A DNA stretch of 64,000 nucleotides from Fimenecus sp045595185 (GCA_045595185.1 JAZNZX010000038.1:62001-126000), one strand, 5' to 3'; positions 1 to 11,538 are shown, counted from the first letter of the stretch. Translations and numbers: made by a program. The notes: a model not told the origin generated them from the sequence alone.

Positions 1-627
1 ATCATTCTCATTACCTTCAAGTTTAAAAACGACAATTGGAACTGTCTTATCAATTACATTTTCCCAATCTGAATCAAGGTAATTGTCCTCTCTCATTTCA
101 AGGAAAAGACTCCATAATTGACTTTCCGGCTTAAGATAAAATTCTTGCGCCATTGTAAGTGAATCAGGTATAAACCTTTCAATTGGATTGAAGATTTCAA
201 TAAAAGTCTTAGAGTAAGAGCTTAGGTCAATTACATTATAAATAGGATGATAGCCAGTTACAAAAACAACCTTCTTTAGCTTTCGTGCTTTACGATAGCC
301 TATTACTGGTATGTCCTTAAAAATTTCTTTCTCTTCTGGAGTGTCAACATCGCCGAGAATTTTAATATCAATAGTTCTCTGTAAAACAGAGCCGGCGCTG
401 TAAATCATACGATAAGCTAAAAATGAATAAATATCCTTATCATACTTAATTACAAATGTATAATTATGCTTTATTTCATAATCATATTTTGTAATTATTT
501 CTCTGATTGCACTTCCAATAGAAAAATCTGCGTCCTTCTATTTATCATTAAAGAAAGGACCAACAAAATTAAAATGATTTATTGTTCTGAGTTTTTTAAT
601 ACGCTCAGACATTTCAATATTTAACAT
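1..627 (-). CDS. Unknown protein, leftward, partial at window edge
   Basis: Reading leftward from ATG at 627-625 gives at least 209 residues before the window edge, interrupted only by one TAG (540-538), which is read as Gln under the recoded code. The start follows a good AAAGGAG-like site and a divergent promoter at 662-690. The protein is mixed alpha/beta and hydrophilic, with no signal peptide or transmembrane segment, and I recognise no domain. It is the only leftward protein gene in the window, so a transcription boundary lies just to its right. Existence is well supported by the long TAG-only frame; function is unknown. Confidence 0.75.
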
Positions 628-661
628 CGTGTGTTCACGCTCCTTTTTCTTTGATACTTTC

Positions 662-690
662 ATTATATCATAATCAATTTAAAAAGTCAA
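662..690 (-). promoter_or_regulatory. Sigma-A promoter for leftward gene
   Basis: On the minus strand, TTGACT (690-685) and TATAAT (667-662) are 17 bp apart. It lies back to back with the rightward promoter at 708-737 and drives the leftward gene. Confidence 0.85.
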
Positions 691-707
691 GATTTGCATT
701 TAATTGC

Positions 708-737
708 TTGACTTTTGAAGGGAAAGAGTGCTATAAT
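708..737 (+). promoter_or_regulatory. Sigma-A promoter for HPr-like and fibre genes
   Basis: TTGACT (708-713) and TATAAT (732-737) with an 18-bp spacer. It lies just upstream of the HPr-like gene and probably drives the operon up to the terminator at 6297-6322. Confidence 0.8.
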
Positions 738-757
738 ATAATAGGGAGTTGATGATA

Positions 758-1024
758 ATGACTTGTACATACAAACTTAACGACAACTTATTGGAAAGAA
801 ATGCGGCGAATTTAGTATTCTCATTAAAAGAAATAAATTCAAGCATTTTTTTATATAGAGAAAATGAAAGAAGAGTGAATGGTAAATCTTTAATAGGTAT
901 TTTATCTTCACGCTTTATGTAGGGAGAAACAATTAAAATTTTAATTGATAACTCTGAGGAATTGAGTAGAGTAAAGGAGATATTTAATGAAGTCGGAACT
1001 GAAGTTCCGCAGGAGGCGATTTGA
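758..1024 (+). CDS. HPr/Crh-like protein lacking the active-site histidine
   Basis: 88 residues with one in-frame TAG (920-922) read as Gln. The second half has the HPr signature: a V-N-G-K-S-L-I-G-I-L block, then an acidic or amide-rich strand and helix, at the positions expected for HPr residues 40-60. The region that carries the phospho-accepting His15 in HPr (H-A-R-P-A) reads E-R-N-A-A here, so PEP-dependent phosphotransfer should be impossible. The serine equivalent to HPr Ser46 in K-S-L-I-G is kept. This matches Crh of Bacillus, which works only as a Ser46-phosphorylated CcpA co-repressor. Role in the phage is inferred. ATG at 752 is an alternative in-frame start. The stop overlaps the next ATG. 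Confidence 0.65.
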
Positions 1025-1320
1025 TGGATTACAAGATGTTCAAACCGCAGGCTGGTATTCCTGCAAAACAGAACGTAGTCTCTCTTATCAAGGAGTCTTT
1101 AGCAAAAGATGGCATTAAGATTAGTGCCCCTTTGAGATTCGTTGGTTTTGAGGCTGCACCTGGTACGCAATTCTATCTTAATGGACAGTCAGATTCAGAC
1201 CTTATGGAAGTCCCTTCTGGCGGCAATTTTATTACGCCATTCAACGGAGAAAGGGGAGCTAATGTTCATTATCTTTCTTTTAAGAATAGTTTTAGCGGCG
1301 CAATTTATTACATTATTTAA
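1024..1320 (+). CDS. Small putative virion protein, unknown
   Basis: 98 residues starting at an ATG that overlaps the upstream TGA (TGATG), with the GGAGG site inside the end of the preceding gene. Beta-rich and Gly/Phe-rich, ending in the hydrophobic tail A-I-Y-Y-I-I. No TAG in frame. Its place immediately before the collagen-like fibre gene suggests a tail-fibre accessory or attachment protein; I do not recognise the family. Confidence 0.75.
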   Translation: MDYKMFKPQAGIPAKQNVVSLIKESLAKDGIKISAPLRFVGFEAAPGTQFYLNGQSDSDLMEVPSGGNFITPFNGERGANVHYLSFKNSFSGAIYYII

Positions 1321-1332
1321 GAGGTGATATAA

Positions 1333-3498
1333 ATGGAAATGATGGGTACATTTAATCCATTTGGTCCTTCTGGAAGCGGCGGAGGTGGCGGAACACCTGG
1401 TCGTGATGGAGCAGATGGTATCGGAATTTCTTCTATCACCTTTGTTTCAAGCTCAGCTGGTGGCGCGGCAGGACAACCAAATGCAACTGATACTTATGAG
1501 ATTTAGTATACTGATGGAAGCTCTACAACTTTCAAAGTTACCAATGGTACAACAGGTGCAAAAGGTGATAAGGGAGATAAGGGTGACAAAGGTGACACTG
1601 GTGACGCATTCACTTATGCAGATTTTACACCAGAACAGCTTGTAGCCTTAACAGGTCCAACTGGTCCTGCTGGACAGAATGGTACCAACGGTACTGATGG
1701 TATTTCTATTACAGGAGCAACAATTACAGATGGACACCTTATTCTTACTTTGAGTAGCGGCTCTACAATTGATGCAGGCAGTGCAGTAGGTCCTACTGGT
1801 CCTCAAGGTCCACAAGGTGAGACAGGTGCAACAGGTCAAAAAGGTGACACAGGTGAAACTGGTCCACAGGGTACTCAAGGTATTGGTATTGCTCAGATTG
1901 TAAAGACCGCAACTCTTAATCTTGTTGATACATATACAATCACCTATACAAATGGTTTAACTTCAACCTTCACTGTAACAAATGGTGCAAAGGGAGATAA
2001 AGGTGATACTGGTGAAACAGGTCCACAGGGTATCCAAGGTGAAACTGGTCCACAGGGTTCAAAGGGTGATAAAGGTGACGCATTTACCTATGCAGACTTT
2101 ACACCACAGCAGCTTTTAGACTTAACTGGTCCACAAGGTCCATAGGGTCCACAAGGTGAAACAGGTGCGACAGGTCCAAAGGGTGATACCGGTGAAACTG
2201 GAGCTACTGGTCCGCAAGGTCCTACTGGTCCATAGGGTGAAACAGGTCCTACTGGTCCGCAAGGTCCATAGGGCGAAACTGGTGCAACAGGACCACAGGG
2301 TCCACAGGGTATTCAGGGTGAAACAGGTCCGTAGGGTCCTAAAGGAGATACTGGTGACGTATTAAGAAGCACACAGATTCCTTTCACTCTTATTGCAACA
2401 AACTGGACTACAAACCAGACTGGTTCATTTAATTATGAATACAGTAATGCAGGAATTACAGCAGCTTCATTCATAGATGCGGGTCCTGCTCTTGGTATTA
2501 CAGAGTCTCAGCTTGATGCTTTACTTGAAACTAAGCTTACTGTTCACTCAGTTGTTGATGGCAAGATTACCTTTACTGCTTTTGGTACAAAGCCAACAAT
2601 TGACATTCCTATGTTACTTGTTATTGAAGGTTCTTATCTTAGTATTGAACAGATTCAGCCTATCGATAGTGAGTTAAGTTTAAGTTCTGAAAATGCAGTT
2701 CAGAATAGAATTGTTACTGCGGCATTGAATAGTAAAGCTGATGCGGCAGACGTTGCTGTCTTAGATTCTAAGATTGACGGTATTGATATTTCAAGAAATT
2801 TACTTTCTCTTGGCACAGTAACAGTAGGAACTGGTTATACAGTTGCAAAACGTTCTGACGGTTCTGTCGCAGTTACAGCAGATGGTACTCAGTCAGGCGG
2901 CAGTGGAACAGTTACAATTGCAAGTAGTACTGTTCTTCCAGCAGGCACTTATATTTTCTCAGGTTGTGTGGGCGGTAGTTCAAGCACATACTATATGAGA
3001 TTAAGAAATAGCAACGGCGACACAGAAATTATTACTACTTTTAACAATGCAAAAGAATTTACTTTAGCAGAAGATACTTCTGTTAATATTGAAATTGTTG
3101 CGGCAGGTGGACAGACATTTACTGATAAGCTGTTCTACCCAAGTATTATTTCTGTTGATGACGAAGGAGTGGATTTTGAAAGAAAGTCTGGTAGCAATGC
3201 GCCAATAACAATAGCTGGACTTGATAGAGTTGATATTGTTTTTGGTAATGAAAGTTATTACCTTGTTGATGTAACTGTTATCAGCAGAAATACTCCTGGT
3301 TCAGTTATCAAAATTTTCAAGTACTGGATTGACCGTTCAAATGGAGTTGATAGAACAACTCAAATTCTTGATACTACAAGCGGTCCAGAGGGTGCGCCAA
3401 CATTTACAAAGTACTATGATTCAAATGGTGCAGCTTGCGTAAAGATTACCGACACTTATGGCAATAGAGATATTATTGCAACAGTGGTCGGATATTAA
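1333..3498 (+). CDS. Collagen-like tail fibre protein (TAG-recoded)
   Basis: 721 residues when five in-frame TAG codons (1504, 2143, 2233, 2269, 2332) are read as Gln; the frame has no other stop. It has a Gly-rich start, then G-X-Y collagen-like blocks (about residues 75-110, 155-190, 215-345) with G-P-Q-G and G-E-T-G repeats, and short beta inserts repeating an A-F-T-Y-A-D-F-T-P motif. The C-terminal half (about 345-721) is globular and beta-rich, probably the trimeric receptor-binding part. Four of the five TAGs fall where Gln is found in neighbouring repeat copies. Collagen-like stalks are common in phage fibres. Under the standard code this gene looks shattered into four or five fragments. 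Confidence 0.9.
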
Positions 3499-3510
3499 GG
3501 AGGTATTTAA

Positions 3511-4359
3511 ATGGGAGCTATATTACACTTACCATAGGGCGCACTTGGTAGCGCCATTGATACCGCCGATGCAACAGCATAGAATAATGACGTAAGAGAT
3601 GGTAAAATTTTCTATGCAAGAGGATAGAGATTAGTTGGTAATATGCCAACAATTAGTAGTGCAACCTATATTCCGTCTTTAATTGACCAGGAAGTTGCTG
3701 GTAATGGTTATCTTAATGGTAATATTACTATTAAGGGTGACGGCAATCTTATTGCTGCTAATATTAAAGATGGTGTAACAATTTTCGGTGTAACTGGAAC
3801 TCATGGCGGAATTGATACATTACTGTCATGTACTGGAAAGACTTCTGCGGCGGCAATTGTTAGTGCTTATAGTGATAAAATTGAAGTAAGCTTTGACGGA
3901 AACTTTGCTACTTGGTCAGCATTAGCTGAGTTCAACTACTCAACAAACCCAGTAGGTGCGATTTATATCGACCCTGCTGGAACAGGCTATGTCGCAGGTA
4001 TTCAATATGACGATGGTAATAATTCAATGCCAAATAGAAGTATTTTATTTATAGAACCAGTTCAAATGTCTGAACATACTATTGTAAAATATAAATACTA
4101 TGTTAGCACATGGATTAATCCAACAGCTCAATTGAAATTTGTTTCTGCTTCTTCTTTGGCAGAAGCGAAAACAAAACTTGCAAATAATAATGTTGCACTT
4201 TCTGTTGACATTCCTTGTGGTAATAATTTAAACAATGTTTTCAATTTGAAAGAAATTGAATCGTTTGTTCCTGGCAGTTACTATGTATGCTATGTACAGC
4301 CTTCCGATGCTGGCGGTAATGAAGCAATTCTTTCTGATTTACAGATTATTTAGCTTTAA
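3511..4359 (+). CDS. Tail fibre/tip protein with three early amber codons
   Basis: 282 residues, with TAG at 3535, 3580 and 3625 read as Gln near the N terminus. A fourth TAG (4351) is also sense, so translation ends at TAA 4357-4359 and adds Gln-Leu. The N terminus contains an A-R-G-Q-R-L-V-G-N-M-P stretch and a G-D-G-N-L-x-A-x-N-I-K-D-G-V-x-I-F-G-V-x-G-T motif, both familiar from Bacillota phage tail proteins. The C-terminal half is a beta-rich domain without recognised motifs. Ribosome site AAGGAGG lies upstream. It sits between two fibre genes, so a tail role is likely. Confidence 0.8.
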
Positions 4360-4372
4360 GAGGTGAGGAGAA

Positions 4373-6289
4373 ATGGGAATTAAATTAGGCGGAAGTTCTG
4401 ATTTCGACCAGACATTGTTCCGACTTAAATAGGCTAAAGTAGGAGAGCCAAAAGTCACTACTGAAGTCGAATTCATTTCTCTTCTTTCTACTGATACTGG
4501 TAAGGAGTTTGTTGGAGCTTCAGGCTCTTACTATACTTCTGAACGAGAATTAGTTAATGAGGGCGATACTATGGACGTACCGTCCTCATCTCCTACTTCT
4601 AACTTCATTTTAACTTCAATTCGTAAAGTTGTTGACCCAGAAGAACATGAAGAAGGAGAAGAGAAATATAGATGGACAAATATTACAGTTTATTTTTAGC
4701 ACAAGAAGGAATATAGATACGATGATAATATTTGGAGCAATAACTCAAGAGTTATTTATCAAAGAAAAGTTTGTTATCAATCTGCCGCCGTACCTATAAG
4801 TGATGGATATGTAGGTTCAGAAACGATTTCAGTAGAGTTTCGTTTTAAGGAACTTATTGAAGAAGAGAAGCCTATTCCAGTAAATCCAACTACGTATGGT
4901 GCATTCCCATCGGGTATTGGCGCGGAATTTTGTATTCTTGCTTGTAAGACAGATAAGACTTTTGCAGACAACTATAGTCTCGATGCTTTGAATGAATATG
5001 CAAATACTTATGAGCAAACTCGTGACCCTTCAAAGGAAACACTTGATTATTTTGCTTCTGACTCTGGCGGCAATTACGTTTACTTAATAAAAGACACTGT
5101 TGATACCAGACCTTTGGGCGGCAATAATGAAGTTCTTGATGATTGGGAAAGATTATATCCTTCAGAAGCTTTTTAGCTTGCTAATTAGGTTGACGATTGT
5201 TATGTTGAAGGATAGGACGAACCGGTACCATGTTATAAAGTTTATTTAGCTGGTAAATGTCAATTATTAGACGCTGATGGATAGGCATTAATAGATAGTC
5301 TCGGTGGACAAACTGAATTGGCGAGATATGATTTCCCGAATGGATATTATATTCTTATTAACAAGACACTTTACTTATTCTTGCTAACAGATTTTGATAC
5401 TGCTATTTGGGAGCCTAATGGAACTACAGTAACTATGAATGACCATTCATCGCTTGGAGCTGGAGTACATAACCTTACTTCGAGAACTGTATATGGAAAT
5501 AATAACTATTATGTTTATGAAGGAACCAACACTCCATATATTAATGCAATTGGTTCAGAAACAGTAATATTGGGAGAGATTGCTAATTTGCGTCATATTG
5601 TAATGTCAGACTCAATTACAAATGTTGGACACTTAGGCGGAATAGCAAATCCTGATACTGGTTTCTATTTCCCTAAATATTTAAAATATATAGGTCCTTT
5701 GACAATTACTTATACAGCGGGTACAAAGGCATTTGTTTATACTGATTACTTAGAAGAAATTAGTGACTATGCTTTTTATAATGGTCTTGTAGCATCTGGA
5801 AATTTATCACTCTTCATGGCAAAAGCAGAAGAATTGGAATTGTTAAAAGATAGTAATTATAGAACTGAACATGGACTTGATAAGGGTTATATTGCACCAG
5901 GACCATTGCTCAGAAAAGTAGGAGAAAGAGCCTTCTTTGGTTTAGAAGCTCCATATTTCAATTTATCGGCTTGTTCTGGGCTTAATAATGTTGGTCTCGA
6001 GGCATTAGCAATGAGTGCAAATTGTAAGAATTTTTACTTCCGTCCATTACAACTATCTCAACGAAGCAATGTATCTAATCCAAATCTTATCTATCTACCA
6101 GACCAAATCGTAGCAGGCGGCGTAACTGGACTCGATATACCAAATGAAACAGCTCCTTACGATTCACCAGAGATTTCGAACAGAGTAGTTTATGAGACTG
6201 ATACAACTCATAGAACACTTGGAGAAGTTATTACTGGTTATCGTATTCATTTACGCACTTCAGCAGTCGGTCTTAATGATTTGTTCTAA
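4373..6289 (+). CDS. Large tail protein with BspA-type leucine-rich region
   Basis: 638 residues with six in-frame TAG codons (4430, 4697, 5174, 5186, 5213, 5282), all before about residue 310. The C-terminal part (about 400-600) carries irregular leucine-rich repeats of the BspA / Treponema pallidum type, with blocks such as L-x-x-I-S-D-Y-A-F-Y and V-G-E-R-A-F-F-G. Such repeats bind surface proteins or glycans in bacteria; here they probably form the receptor-contact part of a tail fibre. Ribosome site GGTGAGGAG precedes the ATG. It ends shortly before a terminator that overlaps the next promoter. Confidence 0.8.
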
Positions 6290-6296
6290 ATATAAT

Positions 6297-6332
6297 GCCG
6301 CTGGGTTAAGTGGCTCAGCGGCTTGACTTTTG
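6297..6332 (+). terminator. Rho-independent terminator overlapping a promoter
   Basis: Stem GCCGCTG / CAGCGGC (6297-6303 with 6316-6322) with a 12-nt loop, followed by TTGACTTTT. The T-rich tail also supplies the -35 box of the next promoter. Confidence 0.75.
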
Positions 6333-6351
6333 TATAAAAATATGTTATAAT
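6323..6351 (+). promoter_or_regulatory. Sigma-A promoter for second tail operon
   Basis: TTGACT (6323-6328), 17-bp spacer, TATAAT (6346-6351), directly abutting the terminator stem. Confidence 0.85.
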
Positions 6352-6364
6352 AGGAGGGAGAAGA

Positions 6365-6742
6365 ATGGAACAGAGTTCTATTAAATCAACAATTGACCCT
6401 ATTAAATTAGAGTCAGAAATTAACGAAACTTCTTTTACTCCCGCCTTTATGGGAAAACTTGACATTCTTGCCGATTTGGGAGAATTAATTTCAACTACGG
6501 GTATTACGATAGATGATATTGAAGTATCAGATGAATTGCTTGAGGAAATTAATGAAGCATTAAAAGACGTAAATCCTGTTATTAAAACAGAAGAACCTGT
6601 TAAAGTCTATGGACCTAATATAAGAGCAAGAAACTCAAAAGGTGAATTCGTTGCTTTATATGCAGGGAACGGTGGCGGAAAGAGAGAGTTCTTATCGAAA
6701 GGAGTAAATAAAATTTTAGGAGGGGATAAGAATGGCGGATGA
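6365..6742 (+). CDS. Acidic protein of tail operon, unknown
   Basis: 125 residues, helical and acidic in the first 80, then a basic Gly-rich C terminus containing A-G-N-G-G-G-K-R. This is not a complete P-loop. No TAG in frame. GGAGGGAGAAG lies just before the ATG. The end overlaps the next gene by 11 bp, so the two are translationally coupled. It could be a tail-fibre chaperone or connector; no family is recognised. Confidence 0.75.
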   Translation: MEQSSIKSTIDPIKLESEINETSFTPAFMGKLDILADLGELISTTGITIDDIEVSDELLEEINEALKDVNPVIKTEEPVKVYGPNIRARNSKGEFVALYAGNGGGKREFLSKGVNKILGGDKNGG

Positions 6743-9692
6743 AAATGTAAACATTCAGGATGAAGCTGATTACTATTATGACATGACCCCAACTGCGGAA
6801 GAAATTGATAATGTATTGGTTGACCTTGTTGCAGCCTTGAAAGACGTCGGAGAATTCGATGTTGTTAAAAGAGTTAAGGCTATAAATGGAGAAAGAGCTA
6901 AGTTTGTTCTCGGAGAGGGCGGAAGCGGAAAAACAGTCATTCCAGGTGCTTTAGATTAGCTTGTTGCGGCAGATGGATAGGGAAATGCAAAAGCAAACTC
7001 TGGTTACTTGTTTAGTAAAATAGGTACTGTAGCAGGTTTTTCAAATGCTTCAATATTGGAATCTAAATTGTAGGCATTGGAAATTGAGCTAACTGGAACA
7101 AATTCAACAGAAGAATATTGGGGGACTTCTCATGGCGGTACATTGGCTATGGCTTGGAATCCACTTGTGCAGTTTTTGGGCAATCCTGCGCTTGGTTCTC
7201 CTGTTTTCTCTATGGCAGATAGAGCAGTTATTGATATAAGAGGGGAAAGTGGTACGAGCTCTGCGAATTTTGGAAGAAATAGTAGAAGTGGAGAGTATCC
7301 AGGATGGCGTTCAAAAGAAGCCTATTGGACATTTAATGGAATGCCTTCTCCTTTTAAAAATAATTATAAAATGTCTAATGACGGTCTTATTTATCCTTAT
7401 TTACAAATGGGAGAAAGTAGTACTGTCATTATGAGAGAAGCTGCATTATTACAAATGAGAGATGGCTCTTCTATTATGACAGCAGGAAATGGTCAAATTA
7501 CCGTGCGCGGTGCTGGTACGCCAACTGACTCAGGTAGCTCGAAAGTTCCATTCTCTGAAGGTTACGGCAGAACTCTTCTTTAGATGGAGCCTGGTACCGT
7601 TTTTTGTATGAATGGTGGTAGTAATCCTTTGAGTCCCCCTGGATTTGGTCCACTTTTCTTAATGACAGAAATCGGAGGAGATGCATCTCAAATTTATCTT
7701 ACGAATTAGAGAGTTACTACCATAAGCGACCTCTATGGTCATGACCACAATAATCCATTACATAATTATTTATATGATGGTACAAGCACTCCTTCCCCAA
7801 TGACTTCAAGTCTCAATGATATTGAAACATGGGGTTTTGCAAGGAGTAAATTATCCCTTAATGACTACTCTATTCCAAGTAAATCAAGTTCTATTTTAAA
7901 ACCTTCTTTAATGATTTAGGGAAAAAGTAATATAGTTATTGGAGATACAGGTACTACAGGAATAAGAATTGGCGCGGCAGGCGGAGCAGAATTTTATATG
8001 GATTTAGAACCCAATGGAGGTTCATCAAGTTTAATTCGTTTCGGTCCAGGCGGTGGCTCCAAATTTGTATTAGACTTATCTACCAATAGCGGTAGTAATC
8101 AATTTATTAAAATTGGCGGAGGCTCTGATACAACTAAATAGGTTTTTGCTTTCGAACCAATGTGCGATACATCTATTAAGTTTTCTCCAAATGTATATGA
8201 CCATGAAGGTAAAGGAGTTTTTGGTTTAAGTATAACTCCTGCAAAAACTGATATTGTTGCTCAGTGGAATGCATTTGAAGGAATTTTTGAAGGTAATTAG
8301 GTATTTGCACAAGTAGAGGGCGATTCTCACTTTGAGTTTTTAGATGATTCAACAATAATTATGCGAGGTCCATCGGCTATTGGTTGGGATGCAAGCACAC
8401 ATACCAATTCATCCGCTAACAAAGCAATTAAAATTACAAATTCTACAAATTGTGATGGTTTTACATACCAAGAATTTTGGAGTATTTTAACTGATGAAGA
8501 AAAAGAAGAGGTTTCAGCGTTCTTAACTCCTACTTTTTCTTCTACTGGAAGAGTAGTTATAAATGGTACGGTAACTGCAACAGAACACTATACTGATAGA
8601 TATCATATTGTTGTTGAAGGCGCAATAGTACCAAAAGCATCAGGAACCTCATATAACTTTAGTTTTATAAAGAGTGGTACTTATAGCCAGAACGCTTCAA
8701 CAGTAATGGGTTGGCAAGAATTTAAAGATGCAGTTAAAGAAGAGTTTGGAGAAAATGCAGTAGCTTCTAATGTGACTGTTCAAAATATTTATCAATATTC
8801 ATGGGGATATTCACATCGTATTCAAGCGCAGATAACAAATGCTTCCGCATCTTGTAATTCAGAAACAGAATATGCAATAGGAACAAGCTATGCAGACTTA
8901 ACAAGTGAAGAAAAAACTGATTTAATCTATGGAAGGTCAACATGGGACTTCTCAACAGCAACTGTCGTTTCAAATGACGTCAGAAGCGATATGACTTATG
9001 ATAACGTTTGTCAAAATTATACTTATAGAACAGGAACTCATTTATGTCAAGATTGGATAGACCCTGTTTATGCAAAAACCGGTCCTGTTACATAGATGTA
9101 TGGTCTTTCTAATTTCTGCATGAGAGGTAATTTACGAGTTAAAGACAATAATGGAAATGACATTTAGTCTCAACGAATTAATACATTTACTATTACCTCA
9201 ACAGAGACTTACGATTTTTCAAAAACTCGTTCAGAATTAATTAATGACCTAATTAATGGTGCAGATTATACTGAATTGAAAAGACAGATAGAAGCGTATT
9301 TATCTTTAAATACTCTTTATCATTTTGACCATATTTATTCTGTTTATGAAGGAGAAGAAAATACTATACAGGTTTCTGTCGTTTTTGAATATAAAAAGAT
9401 AGAACACATGGAAAATCTTGCTCCTCTTGTTGAAATCATTGGTAATAGTGAAGTCAGAATTGCTAATGGTATTTCAATTACTACAGATAATATTGATGGA
9501 GAATCAGCAATTAAAATTGCTGCTCCAGAAGGAGAAGTCTCCTTCACACTTGCAGAGCTTAAAGCTCTTAAAGAATTAATTACAAATCCACCAGCTCCAG
9601 CAGTACAAGCCATTGCGGCAAACACTGAAATGGAAGTAGGAACAATTTCTACTGAGGGAGAAACTGGAAATGCAGAGGAGGTTGAAGAATAA
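6732..9692 (+). CDS. Very large tail/baseplate-associated protein (10 amber codons)
   Basis: 986 residues in one frame with ten TAGs read as Gln (6957, 6978, 7071, 7581, 7707, 7917, 8139, 8298, 9093, 9165). After a short helical N terminus the middle (about 110-560) is dominated by repeating beta-strand segments of the form S-x-I-x-M-R/I-x-G with Gly/Asn/Ser turns, which suggests a right-handed beta-helix like phage tailspikes. The last 140 residues are acidic with a helical region. A G-G-S-G-K-T run near residue 65 resembles a Walker A but lacks supporting motifs. A tail spike or fibre is the best guess. Confidence 0.8.
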
Positions 9693-10333
9693 TGGCATAT
9701 TCAATTAGAGCGATTGACATAACTGATTAGTACACTTGGTTAAGCTCATTAAAAACTATTCTTGATGAGTTAGATGTTGATTATTTTGACAGCACTGTTC
9801 TTGCTGTAGATAAGACGTCCTCTCCTATAATTAATGAATTAGACATTAAAAAGGGAGATAGAGTTATTTGTAAAATTAGTATACCAAATGCACTAACATC
9901 ATCCTCAGGAAATAAAGTTTTCTTTTACCCTTTAGAAGGGTCTTCAAATGACACTACTTTGTCAGGTTTAAGTTCTGCCACCAGCGTTGTAATAACAGAT
10001 AATAGCATTGCTATCATATTTGGAGTTAAAGGTATTATTTTTACAAAAACTCAAACACATAAGAATGCATTGATTGGTTATAACGTAGCAAGCTCCAATT
10101 AGCCAGCAATGACATATGAAGATACTATTGTATCTACATATACTAAATATGAAAATAAAACAGGTATCCTAACACAAATCCTTCCTGTGCTACTTGGTAG
10201 TCCTGAAGGAGAGTATTCTCCTTATGTTTGTTTTGCGGTAAGAACACAAAGTGCAGAAAGCAATTCTTTTAAATAGATAGCTTTAAACAATAAAAATTTC
10301 CTAACAAATGGAAATCTTTGTTTAGAAATTTAA
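9692..10333 (+). CDS. Tail operon protein, unknown
   Basis: 213 residues, with TAG at 9728, 10100 and 10274 read as Gln. The start overlaps the upstream TAA (TAATG), with GGAGG inside the previous gene. Predicted all-beta, with many Ser/Thr/Asn residues and no membrane segment. The frame shows no other stop, so under the standard code it would be invisible beyond short fragments. Probably a structural protein by position. Confidence 0.75.
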
Positions 10334-10356
10334 TTAAATAAAAGGAGGAATGGAGT

Positions 10357-11469
10357 ATGAGTACAACCAATTTTTATGGCGGCTCAGATGGTGGCGGATA
10401 TTATCCAATTCCATCAACTACCGGAACTCCAATCGGATACACAGATGGTGTGCCGTTCTTCGTGAGCGGCACTCATGCCATTCCTCCGATTGAGCCCGGC
10501 AAGAAAATTATTGGCTACAACTATGGCTATATGGCAAATCGCAGAGAGTATCGTTCTCCTGCCGCGATAGAGTCACAGAATAAAATGTTTGACCTCGGCA
10601 TTAACTGGGTATGTCTTCCTGTTGTAAACTGGCAAGACACTTACCATTCAACAAATATCTATGCGGACCATTTAGCTACTCCAACAGATAGAGACGTTGC
10701 GGCGTTTATCGAATCTGCTCATAAGCGTGGAGTTAAGGTTTGCTTGAAACCAATTGTTGAATGTCGTGACCATATGTGGAGAGCCCACATTGGCTTCCCT
10801 GACCTTAATATGGAAGACATGGATGTTTATTGGAAGGCTTGGTTCATTAGTTATAAGAACTTCCTTCTCCACTATGCAGAGCTTGCTCAAGAACTTAACG
10901 TCGAAATGTTCTGTATCGGTTGTGAAATGCTTGGAACAGAACATCGTAAGTATGACTGGCTTTACTTAATTAATGAAGTACGTCGTGTTTACAAAGGCAA
11001 AATCATTTATAACACAAATCATGACCACGAAGACGACCAAGAATGGTTTGATACACTTGATTACATCGGAACTTCAGCATACTACCCAGTTGGTGGCGAA
11101 TCAAGAACATATGAGGAAATGCACAAAAACTGGATGGAAGTACGCTATCGTCTTGACGCAATTGCTAAGGACCGTAATAAGCAATACGTCTTTATGGAAA
11201 TTGGCTGTCGCTCTGTTAAGGAAGCTTCAACTCATCCTTGGGACTTCACAGAAGACCTTGCTTGGGACGAGAATGAACAAGCAGCATTTATTAAATCCTG
11301 TTATGATGTATTCCTCCCATCTCCATACTTTGCTGGAGTATTCTGGTGGGATTGGCCCACTGTTTCATACACAGACCGCAAGGCGGCAGAGTAGGATAAA
11401 GGATTTTCAATTCATTTGAAGAAAGCTGAAGAGGTCATGAAAGACTACGCCCATAAGTTCAGCAAATAA
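10357..11469 (+). CDS. GH113-like glycoside hydrolase, possibly tail-associated
   Basis: 370 residues; TAG at 11392 is read as Gln and the protein continues 25 residues to TAA. After a Gly-rich N terminus (about 1-45), a TIM-barrel of the GH113 type (beta-1,4-mannanase-like) runs from about 50 to 345. Candidate catalytic acids are Glu190 in I-G-C-E-M and Glu281 in F-M-E-I-G, in the strand 4 and strand 7 positions expected for clan GH-A enzymes, and an F-W-W-D-W motif lines the cleft. It probably cuts host surface or capsule polysaccharide during adsorption. The N-terminal 40 residues may attach it to the virion. Substrate is not readable from sequence. Confidence 0.75.
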
Positions 11470-11503
11470 AACATTAGAGCATAACAACATTATTTTCACT
11501 TTA

Positions 11504-11538
11504 ATAGAGAGAAAACAGAATTTCTCTCTATTTTTTTT
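11504..11538 (+). terminator. Rho-independent terminator
   Basis: ATAGAGAGAAA pairs with TTTCTCTCTAT around a short loop and is followed by eight T. It separates the glycosidase from the lysis genes. Confidence 0.85.

Noticed and set aside
1560..2350. CRISPR or tandem-repeat array
   Set aside because: The 9-bp periodicity encodes Gly-X-Y collagen repeats in frame; there are no uniform repeats with unique spacers.
6930..6945. Walker A (GGSGKT) ATPase motif in a tail protein
   Set aside because: No Walker B or supporting motifs, and the rest is beta-helix-like; likely a chance Gly-rich match.
6732..9692. Series of short open frames that look like a pseudogene or frameshifted genes
   Set aside because: All interruptions are TAG in one constant frame, with no TAA or TGA and no frameshift. 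This is recoding, not decay.
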